In this document: positions 13,443 to 19,650 of the stretch, one piece after another | Numbering within the stretch: the stretch's first letter is position 1 | How the letters are laid out: each line of letters starts with the position of its first letter | NCBI GenBank assembly: GCA_009778415.1 | Contig: WRJV01000335.1 | Coordinates: 1-19,650 of the forward strand | Direction of reading: 5' to 3' | DNA length: 19,650 bases | Source of the DNA: Clostridiales bacterium | GTDB taxonomy: Bacteria > Bacillota > Clostridia > Peptostreptococcales > Anaerovoracaceae | Made by a program: the position numbers and the translations under genes | Notes under the pieces: model-generated | Seen by the model: only the letters and a program-made list of their open reading frames with translations | Database searches by the model: none | Told to the model about the DNA's origin: nothing

Positions 13443-15029
13443 ATGGATGTAGGCTTTTGGTCGGTTATACCGCCACTTCTTACTATCGCCTTGGCTATCA
13501 TAACCAAAGAAGTCCTTATGTCGTTGTTCATCGGTGTCTACACGGGCTGCCTCATCATGTCCGACTGGAACCCTCTGGCTGCAATGGAAGAGATGGTCGG
13601 AATCATAATTGACTGCCTGACCGACCCCGAGGGCGTCCAAGTAATCATAATTTGCGTCATGCTCGGCGGGCTCATCGGCCTGCTTGTCCGCTCCGGCGGC
13701 GCTGCGGCGTTTGGCGAGCTTCTTGGGAGGAAGATCAAAACCCGCAAAGGGGCGCAGGGGGTCACATGGCTCATTGGAATCCTCATCTTTTTTGACGACT
13801 ACTTCAACGCCCTGACAAACGGCTCGGTCATGAGGCCAATTTCAGACAAGTACATGGTTTCACGGGAAAAGCTTTCCTACATTGTGGACTCAACCTCTGT
13901 AGGGATATGCCTTGTGGTCCCGCTTTCAAGCTGGGTCGCTTTCATATGTTCGCTGATTTCGGACGCTTTCGGAAAAGCGGGCATCGAAGGGGATTCGTTC
14001 TCCTACTTCATCCAATGCATACCGTTCAATTATTACGCGTGGCTTTCGCTCCTGATGGTCATCGTGGTCGTCTACCTCGGGCTTGATTTTGGCCCCATGG
14101 CCAAAGCCGAGAAGAGGACCATGGAAACAGGCGTGCTCTGCGACAAGACTTTCAGCGGTGGCGAGGCAGACGAGGACGATTTTTCCTCCATCGATCCACA
14201 GCCCGGAAAAGCTGTGGATTTGCTGGCGCCAATCCTGCTGCTCATCGTGCTTGCCCTGACCTTCATGCTCTACACTGGAGGGTTCTTTGAATCATTCAGT
14301 GTGCTGGAAGCCGTTAACGATATGAACGGGATGCTGGCGCTCACCTACGCAATCAGCTTGGCTGTCGTGTTTGCCATTATCTTTTACGCTGTTAAGGGGC
14401 TGTCGAAAATAACGGATTCCCTTGCTTCATTCATCGTCGGCACCAAATCCATGCTGTTTGTAGTCATACTCTTGACCTTTGCGTGGAGCATCGGCAGCGT
14501 CAGCGACGAACTGGGTACTGCTGAATACTTGGTCGACATAATGGTCGGCAGCATACCCGGCTCCGTTTTGCCGCTGTTAATTTTTGCAATTTCCTGCATC
14601 ATGACCTTTGCAACCGGCGCATCATGGGGCACCTACGCCATCATGATCCCGCTGGCAGTGCCCCTTGCGGTGGCAATGGACGCAAACGTGTTCGCATGCA
14701 TCACCGCAGTGCTCGGCGGCGGGGGCTTCGGCAACCACTGTTCGCCGCTGGCTGACACCGCCATCTTGTCGTCTGCTTCGTCCAACATCAGGCACACCGA
14801 CCACATCAAGACGCAGATCCCCTATTCCGTGACCTGTGCGACAGTCGCCTGCTTCGGATTTATAGTGTCGGGGATATTGGGGCCGGGCAGTTCGCCGCTG
14901 ATCCCAATAGTCGTGGTGGCAGTCGCCTTTATGGCAGCCCTGTTTGTCCTCAACAGGCTGTTTGGGGCAAACCGCTACTCCATAAGCCATATAGAGGCCG
15001 AATCAAGCGGAGACGGCGATTCACAATAA
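13443..15029 (+). CDS. nhaC: NhaC-family Na+/H+ antiporter or Na+-coupled exchanger
   Basis: A 528-aa membrane protein with roughly 11-13 hydrophobic segments. Family marks are FFDDYFNALTNGSVMRPISD (about 118-137), VDSTSVGICLVVPLSSW, then GASWGTYAIMIPLAVPLAVA and GGGGFGNHCSPLADTAILSS near the C-terminus. The start at 13443 is chosen because AAAGGAGG lies 8 bp upstream; the reading frame is open further upstream but without a ribosome site. NhaC proteins exchange Na+ for H+, and some family members move organic substrates (MleN swaps malate and lactate). Here it could return Na+ exported by the Gcd pump, or carry a cluster substrate or product. It is the only plus-strand gene and is divergent from merR. 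Confidence 0.88.
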   Translation: MDVGFWSVIPPLLTIALAIITKEVLMSLFIGVYTGCLIMSDWNPLAAMEEMVGIIIDCLTDPEGVQVIIICVMLGGLIGLLVRSGGAAAFGELLGRKIKTRKGAQGVTWLIGILIFFDDYFNALTNGSVMRPISDKYMVSREKLSYIVDSTSVGICLVVPLSSWVAFICSLISDAFGKAGIEGDSFSYFIQCIPFNYYAWLSLLMVIVVVYLGLDFGPMAKAEKRTMETGVLCDKTFSGGEADEDDFSSIDPQPGKAVDLLAPILLLIVLALTFMLYTGGFFESFSVLEAVNDMNGMLALTYAISLAVVFAIIFYAVKGLSKITDSLASFIVGTKSMLFVVILLTFAWSIGSVSDELGTAEYLVDIMVGSIPGSVLPLLIFAISCIMTFATGASWGTYAIMIPLAVPLAVAMDANVFACITAVLGGGGFGNHCSPLADTAILSSASSNIRHTDHIKTQIPYSVTCATVACFGFIVSGILGPGSSPLIPIVVVAVAFMAALFVLNRLFGANRYSISHIEAESSGDGDSQ

Positions 15030-15053
15030 GCGTTTGCTCAGTTTCATTGATAC

Positions 15054-15104
15054 AAAACAGCGCAGGCCGGGTCAAAGCATTTTGACCCGGCCTGCGCTGT
15101 TTTT
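15054..15104. terminator. Strong bidirectional terminator between nhaC and the GH26 gene
   Basis: A perfect 23-bp stem, including AGCGCAGGCCGGGTC, with a GCAT loop (15077-15080) is flanked by A-run and T-run. It therefore has a T tract when read from either strand. It serves the converging nhaC and glycoside hydrolase genes and sits 24 bp after the nhaC stop. Confidence 0.92.
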
Positions 15105-15115
15105 GACGCAGCGAA

Positions 15116-16669
15116 TTACCCGAACACACCGCGGGTCCAATCCCCTTTGAGGTTCCTTTTGAAAATGTCCATCAAAAGCGGCGTCTCATCTATGAAGTAC
15201 GAGCGGGCTATGTTGCCCTCCTCGTCCCAGTCGCACCCGTCCCACCATATGGCGACCTTGATCCTGTCGTACATGTCTATGTCGTCAAACATGTTTATGA
15301 CCCACTGTTCCTTGTTGCCGCCCATGCTGGCGCATGAAAACTCGGTTATCATCAGCGGCTGCCCGAAGTCCGCGCAGTACCTGTAGTACATATCGTTGTA
15401 CAGTTCGTAAAACTCTTTCCACCTCTCGCCGACGCTGCTGTAGTAGGTGCCCGTGTTGTACGCCGTCATGCCGACTACGTCCACGTACTCGTCGCCGGGA
15501 TAGTACATCAGCTCGTTGTTCCACTTAAAATTTGGGTAGGACACGCTGTTTGGGTTCCACACCCATATGGTGTTCTTGTTCGCTCCCGCTTTTTCGAAAA
15601 AACCGTAAACGTACTTGTAGAATTCCGTAAACACCACTGTGTCTTTCGAAGTGTTGAACGCCGAGTACGGGCACCAGTCCCCGTTCATCTCGTTGCAGAG
15701 CCGAAACAGCACTGGGTGGCCGAAATCAGCTATGACTTTTGCGTAGTCCTGCAAAAATTCGTCGTAATAGCCGTTCAGTATCCTGTACACCTGGTTGCCG
15801 TACCCCGAATCGACAGTCTGGAGCGTCAGCTCCAGCGCTTTCCCGTTGCTGTAGGCGGTCTGGAGCCTCTGCATCAGGTTCGGATGCTTGTACGTGTTTT
15901 GAAACTCGCTGTAGTTTAAGATTATCGGGAACTCGTAGTCGAACTGCTCCTCGTACTCTTTCAGCTTGTTGTATTCAAATAAAGCGGTGCCCGGTTCGAA
16001 TATCCCCCACGTCAAGTCTACGTCGTTACCGAAATGTTCACCGTAAAACGCCCTGGTTTCGTCGTTCCACCTGCGGCCGGGGACGTTCACAGGGTTTGAG
16101 CGCCTCGTGTAGGCAGGCATCGCTAAAGGCATCGTCCAAAAATTTTCTGCCAAGTACGAATACCCACCGATGTCGTATGACGGCGCGTTCGTCTTGAGGA
16201 AAATCGTGTACACGTAGCTGCCCGATCCTATCTCAAGGCACACGTAGTAGTTCTTGTCGTTCTTTATGCCCGAAAGCTTGCCCCGCGACCATGATGTGAC
16301 ATGCACGTTGTGGCTGCCGATGGTTTGCTGGCCGTCAAAATCGAGGTAGTGGTCCATCCAGTTGCCAAGAAACCTGTTTGAATAGCTTACATAGGCAGAC
16401 ATCCCGACCGAGCTTACGTTCTGCTTGTAAATTTCTATCCGCTTTTCTTCGTTTTCGAGGACTGTGCATACCGAAGAGTAAGACATGTCGACGCTCATGC
16501 CCTTGTCCACCTGCATGGTGTACCCGTCTACGTAATTCGTGAACTGGTCGTACCTGCCTGCGTTGACGAGCCTGTAAAGCCCCTCGGGCTCCTCCGCGTA
16601 CGCAGAGGAAGCTGCAGCCCCCCATGCCGCAACAAACAAAACCGCCAATGCCCATACTGCCTTTTTCAT
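15116..16669 (-). CDS. Secreted GH26-like glycoside hydrolase
   Basis: A 517-aa exported protein. The signal peptide has an MKK start, a hydrophobic core to residue 23, and probable cleavage after AYA (residue 25). The catalytic part (about 210-510) looks like GH26, the beta-mannanase family: the general acid in RLCNEMNGDW (Glu327), the WVWNPNS strand (369-375), and the nucleophile in ITEFSC (Glu443), a spacing of 116 residues. Residues 26-205 form an extra Tyr-rich domain I cannot name. There is no LPxTG, SLH or carbohydrate-binding tail, so it may be freely released. AAGGAGG precedes the start. It lies 36 bp after cobO, possibly in the same transcript, though the functions look unrelated. 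Substrate unknown. Confidence 0.8.
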   Translation of the reverse strand: MKKAVWALAVLFVAAWGAAASSAYAEEPEGLYRLVNAGRYDQFTNYVDGYTMQVDKGMSVDMSYSSVCTVLENEEKRIEIYKQNVSSVGMSAYVSYSNRFLGNWMDHYLDFDGQQTIGSHNVHVTSWSRGKLSGIKNDKNYYVCLEIGSGSYVYTIFLKTNAPSYDIGGYSYLAENFWTMPLAMPAYTRRSNPVNVPGRRWNDETRAFYGEHFGNDVDLTWGIFEPGTALFEYNKLKEYEEQFDYEFPIILNYSEFQNTYKHPNLMQRLQTAYSNGKALELTLQTVDSGYGNQVYRILNGYYDEFLQDYAKVIADFGHPVLFRLCNEMNGDWCPYSAFNTSKDTVVFTEFYKYVYGFFEKAGANKNTIWVWNPNSVSYPNFKWNNELMYYPGDEYVDVVGMTAYNTGTYYSSVGERWKEFYELYNDMYYRYCADFGQPLMITEFSCASMGGNKEQWVINMFDDIDMYDRIKVAIWWDGCDWDEEGNIARSYFIDETPLLMDIFKRNLKGDWTRGVFG

Positions 16670-16705
16670 CTGATAGCCTCCTTAACTTGTTTTTTATTTG
16701 CGCTC

Positions 16706-17224
16706 CTAATTCTCTATCCCCACCCTGGCGCCCACGCCTTGGGTGTAGTAATGCTTGATTTCCCGCATCTCCGTCACCAGGTCGGCCCTGTCCATTATTT
16801 CCTGCGGAGCGTACCGCCCAGTCAGGACCACTTCCGTGCAGCCCTGCCTGATGTCCAGCGACGAAAGCACTTCTTCGGCCGAAACCAGCCCAAAGTACAG
16901 AGCCGTGTTTATTTCATCAAATATGACCACGTCGCAGCTGCCAGCGGCAAGCACGTTTTTCATCCTTTCGAGGCCAGCTTTTGCGTTTGCCTTGTCTTCG
17001 CTTGTGGGTTTGCCGGAAATGAACGTTGGGCTTCCAAACTGCTCTATTTCAAAACCCGGCAGGTACTCTGCCGCCTTAAGTTCGCTGTAGTCCTGCCCCT
17101 TCATGAACTGCCCCATGAAAACCTTGTTCCCTGCGCACACCGCCCTCAGCGCCATGCCCAAGGCTGCTGTGGTTTTCCCTTTGCCGTTTCCCGTATAGAC
17201 CTGTATGTACCCTTTTTCCAACAT
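16706..17224 (-). CDS. cobO: Corrinoid (cob(I)alamin) adenosyltransferase, CobO/BtuR type
   Basis: A 172-aa ATP-dependent enzyme that attaches the adenosyl group to cobalamin or cobinamide. The P-loop is GNGKGKTT (12-19). VVIFDEINTAL carries the conserved Asp-Glu, followed by VLTGRYAPQEIMDRADLVTEM, the family's C-terminal pattern. The length is as usual. Its ATG immediately follows the TAA of the flavoprotein upstream, so translation is coupled. Its product, adenosylcobalamin, is used by enzymes such as lysine 5,6-aminomutase and methylmalonyl-CoA mutase, none of which are in the window. Confidence 0.94.
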   Translation of the reverse strand: MLEKGYIQVYTGNGKGKTTAALGMALRAVCAGNKVFMGQFMKGQDYSELKAAEYLPGFEIEQFGSPTFISGKPTSEDKANAKAGLERMKNVLAAGSCDVVIFDEINTALYFGLVSAEEVLSSLDIRQGCTEVVLTGRYAPQEIMDRADLVTEMREIKHYYTQGVGARVGIEN

Positions 17225-18754
17225 TTACTCTCTCCTCGAAAACTTCCTGACGATTTCTTCAGCCGCATTGATCCCGTCGACTGCGGCAGACATGATGCCT
17301 CCGGAGTATCCGGCGCCTTCGCCGCAAGGGTACACGCCCGCAATGTTGCATTGAAAGTCCTTGTTCCTCATTATTCTAACAGGCGAGCTGCTCCTGCTCT
17401 CTACAGCATAAACGACTGCGCCTTGATTGTCAAAGCCTTTTAGCTTGTTCGCGAAAACTGGCATAGCTTCCCTGATGCCGGAAACTGCGAAGCCCGGAAG
17501 CGAATTTATCACTGGCTGCGCCGTTTTAGCGCCATTCGCGAACTCCCCCCAAGTTGTCGGCAGCGGCTGGTACCTTCCGCCCGCCATCCAATACGCCGCG
17601 CTTTCGTACTTCTCTTGGAAAGCAATGCCTGAAAGCGGGTCACTCGAATCGTAGTCGGAAACCCTCACATCGACCAGCACAGCGCTGTTCGCGCGTTCCC
17701 CGTCCCTTGCCCTGTTGCTCATCCCGTTTGTCGCAAGGAACCCCTTCTGCGACGAAGCAGCTATCACCTCTCCCCCCGGGCACATGCAGAACGTATACAC
17801 GCCCCTGCCGTTCCTGCACCGGTGCGCCAGCTTGTACTCCGCAGGCGGGAGGCGCTTGTCCGCGTTTTTTCCGTATTGCGCTTCGTTGATGGCTTCTTGA
17901 AGGTGCTCTATCCTGATCCCGATCGAAAACGGCTTTTGCTCCATCAGCACGCCATCTTTGCCCAGCGCCCTGATGGTGTCCCTTGCGCTGTGCCCCACCG
18001 CCAGTATCAGAGTCTGGGTCTTGATCTCAAAATCGCCCGCCGGGCTGCTAGCCTTCACGGCTTCCAGCCTGCCCTCGCTTGAAACGATGCCCTCCAGGCG
18101 CGTCTGAAACATCAGCTCCCCACCGTTTTCAACGATTTTCTTCCTGATGTTTTTTACGACGCCCCGGAGGACGTCTGTGCCTACGTGGGGGTGCTGCTTG
18201 TACAGTATGTCGTCGCCCGCACCGGCAAGGACCAGTTCCCTGAGCACTTTGCCGACTCTTGCGTCTTTGATGCCGGTTGTGAGTTTGCCGTCAGAAAAAG
18301 CGCCAGCGCCGCCCTCGCCGAACTGGACGTTCGACTCCTCGTCTAGGATCCCGTCCTTCCAGAACCGCTCCACGTCTTTCACCCTTTCGTCAACCTGCTT
18401 CCCTCTTTCCAAAACAACCGGGGCGTACCCAAGCTCGGACAATACTAGCGCCGCAAACATCCCACAAGGCCCGAAGCCTGCGATTACAGGCCTGCCCTTC
18501 ATCAGCCCCGTTCCGGGCGTAGGAGGGGTGTACGACGAGTTTGGTGCCTTCTTCAGGTTTGGAAACTCGGCATCCGTATCGAAATCCACCGTGTAGACGT
18601 ACAATATGTCCCCTTTGTCCCTCGCGTCAACTGATTCTTTCGCTATTCTGTACGACTTTATTTCGGCTTTTGTTTTCAGCTTCTCTTTTATCTTTTCCGG
18701 TATGCTCCCTTTGTCTTCCCCCAGCCTAAGTTTTATTTCGTTGATTCTGTACAT
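17225..18754 (-). CDS. FAD-dependent oxidoreductase of the COG2509 type
   Basis: A 509-aa flavoprotein with an N-terminal region of about 85 residues of unknown role, then a Rossmann FAD site (PVIAGFGPCGMFAALVLSEL, about residues 89-108) with ERG after the second strand. It continues with NVQFGEGGAGAFSDGKLTTG, TLILAVGHSARDT, CMCPGGEVIAASS, and the C-terminal GVYPCGEGAGYSGGIMSAAVDG FAD contact. This matches uncharacterised dehydrogenases often annotated 'FAD-dependent protein'; the substrate is unknown. The ATG at 18754 overlaps the upstream gene by 29 bp; a GTG directly before it (18757) is an alternative start. Stop and cobO start abut. Confidence 0.85.
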   Translation of the reverse strand: MYRINEIKLRLGEDKGSIPEKIKEKLKTKAEIKSYRIAKESVDARDKGDILYVYTVDFDTDAEFPNLKKAPNSSYTPPTPGTGLMKGRPVIAGFGPCGMFAALVLSELGYAPVVLERGKQVDERVKDVERFWKDGILDEESNVQFGEGGAGAFSDGKLTTGIKDARVGKVLRELVLAGAGDDILYKQHPHVGTDVLRGVVKNIRKKIVENGGELMFQTRLEGIVSSEGRLEAVKASSPAGDFEIKTQTLILAVGHSARDTIRALGKDGVLMEQKPFSIGIRIEHLQEAINEAQYGKNADKRLPPAEYKLAHRCRNGRGVYTFCMCPGGEVIAASSQKGFLATNGMSNRARDGERANSAVLVDVRVSDYDSSDPLSGIAFQEKYESAAYWMAGGRYQPLPTTWGEFANGAKTAQPVINSLPGFAVSGIREAMPVFANKLKGFDNQGAVVYAVESRSSSPVRIMRNKDFQCNIAGVYPCGEGAGYSGGIMSAAVDGINAAEEIVRKFSRRE

Positions 18755-19650
18755 CACTTGCCATGGCCCTCCCTGCCTTTATTCCTGTATCCCATGCGTT
18801 GTGCAAATTGTACCCGCCGCAGGGCCCGTCGTAGTCGATGACCTCCCCGGCGAGATACAAGCCTTTCGCTGTCTTTGATTCCATCGTGCCCATGTTTATT
18901 TCACTGGTAGGTATGCCTCCTGACGTACACTGGGCAAATTTCCACCCTTTGACGCCAGCAACAGTGAACCTTAAATTTTTCAGGCTACCCGCGATGCTTT
19001 CTATCTGCCCTTCGCTTGCCTCGCAAGCCACGCTGCTTATCCCGGCCTTTTCGAGGATGTACTCAGCCAGCCTGCCCGGCACAAGCGAGACGAGCATGCC
19101 GCTTGGAGGCAAGCCTAGACCGTCCATCCTGGACTTCAGCTCAAGCACAGTGTCGTCCGTGCTGGCTTCGGGCATAAAGTCGGCAGCCAGTTCGTAATCG
19201 GAAAAAACGCACCCAGACAAGCTAACATGCCTGCTCAGGTTGAATGTGCAAATGCCAGAAAGCCCGTATTCGGTAAACTGCACCTCGCCTCTTTCGGTTT
19301 TCAGTACCTCGCCTTTTTTTAGCAGCGACACGGCAGCTTTTGCCCTTACGCCTTTTAGTTTCCCGAAGTCGCCCGCGCATTCCACCGGCGCCAGCGCCGG
19401 CGCCAGCTTCGTCACCGTGTGCCCCAAGCCTCTAGCCAGCCTGTAACCATCGCCGCTGCACCCGAACTGGGGTCCTGCTTTGCCCCCTGTGGCTATCAGG
19501 GCTTTGCCTGCTGTGATCTCCCTTTGCCCTCCGCTTACGGTAAAGCCGCCCCTGCTGCTTGCGGTAATGCTCTCCGCAGCAAAATCCGAAACGATTTCCA
19601 CGCCATGGGAACTCAAAAAAGACTCGAACGCCGAAAGGACGTCTTCTGCC
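18726..19650 (-). CDS. HI0933/BaiN-family flavoprotein, C-terminal part (cut by window edge)
   Basis: The frame stays open to the window edge, so the N-terminus, with the first FAD-binding segment, lies outside. The visible 307 codons contain ALIATGGKAGPQFGCSGDGY, the central domain with GVRAKAAVSLL, the TEYGLSGICTFNLSR stretch, and the C-terminal GLYLAGEVIDYDGPCGGYNL followed by NAWDTGIKAGRAMA. This is the pattern of the HI0933/YhiN family, which includes BaiN, proposed in bile-acid conversion. The substrate here is unknown. It overlaps the next gene by 29 bp, so the two flavoproteins are probably made together. Confidence 0.85.
   Translation of the reverse strand, partial: AEDVLSAFESFLSSHGVEIVSDFAAESITASSRGGFTVSGGQREITAGKALIATGGKAGPQFGCSGDGYRLARGLGHTVTKLAPALAPVECAGDFGKLKGVRAKAAVSLLKKGEVLKTERGEVQFTEYGLSGICTFNLSRHVSLSGCVFSDYELAADFMPEASTDDTVLELKSRMDGLGLPPSGMLVSLVPGRLAEYILEKAGISSVACEASEGQIESIAGSLKNLRFTVAGVKGWKFAQCTSGGIPTSEINMGTMESKTAKGLYLAGEVIDYDGPCGGYNLHNAWDTGIKAGRAMASDVQNQRNKT

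Noticed and set aside
1..19650. CRISPR arrays, tRNA or rRNA genes, insertion sequences, phage genes
   Set aside because: No spaced repeat array, cloverleaf, conserved rRNA stretch, transposase or terminal inverted repeats were seen.

Overview
The window reads as part of a strictly anaerobic, amino-acid-fermenting bacterium, most likely a GC-richer member of the Clostridia; Synergistota or a related phylum cannot be excluded. The reasons are a biotin-dependent Na+-pumping decarboxylase, acyl-CoA dehydrogenases with a soluble ETF, AGGAGG-type ribosome sites before almost every gene, Gram-positive-style signal peptides, a sigma-54 promoter and a BmrR-like MerR regulator. No rRNA, tRNA, CRISPR array, phage or insertion sequence was seen. 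Only one gap between genes exceeds 200 bp by more than a little (97-328), and it holds a promoter and a terminator.

Layout. (1) 1-96, minus: the first 32 codons of a secreted protein with its own promoter; a hairpin terminator (259-290) separates it from the main cluster. (2) 12233 down to 329, minus: a long catabolic cluster. In transcription order it holds a putrescine/cadaverine-type aminotransferase (patA-like), a gap with a sigma-54 promoter and a 38-bp perfect palindrome, a second class III aminotransferase, a CoA-acylating aldehyde dehydrogenase, a 69-aa biotin carrier, a glutaryl-CoA-type acyl-CoA dehydrogenase, a butyryl-CoA-type acyl-CoA dehydrogenase, etfB, etfA, two very small single-span membrane proteins, gcdB and gcdA. 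(3) 12419-13261, minus: a MerR/BmrR-type regulator. (4) 13443-15029, plus: an NhaC-family transporter ending in a strong terminator. (5) 15116-19650, minus: a secreted GH26-like glycoside hydrolase, cobO/cobA, a COG2509 flavoprotein and a truncated HI0933/BaiN-type flavoprotein.

How the genes may work together (inference): the cluster looks like a complete route from a C5 diamine or amino acid (cadaverine or 5-aminovalerate, both lysine products) to butyryl-CoA. The aminotransferases would give glutarate semialdehyde, and the acylating dehydrogenase would turn it directly into glutaryl-CoA. A dehydrogenase that carries the glutarate-binding Arg but lacks the residues linked to decarboxylation would make glutaconyl-CoA. 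The biotin-dependent Gcd complex would then decarboxylate this to crotonyl-CoA while exporting Na+. The second dehydrogenase, sharing the same ETF, would reduce crotonyl-CoA to butyryl-CoA. The glutaryl-CoA to butyryl-CoA part would be redox-neutral and conserve energy only through the Na+ pump.

Control appears layered. There is a sigma-54 promoter with a probable activator site inside the cluster. Upstream of patA there is a promoter with the 19-bp spacer typical of MerR activation. A sequence motif is shared between the patA and nhaC upstream regions, on either side of the merR gene. The nearest gaps in the logic are that no lysine decarboxylase and no clear 5-aminopentanal dehydrogenase lie in the window.
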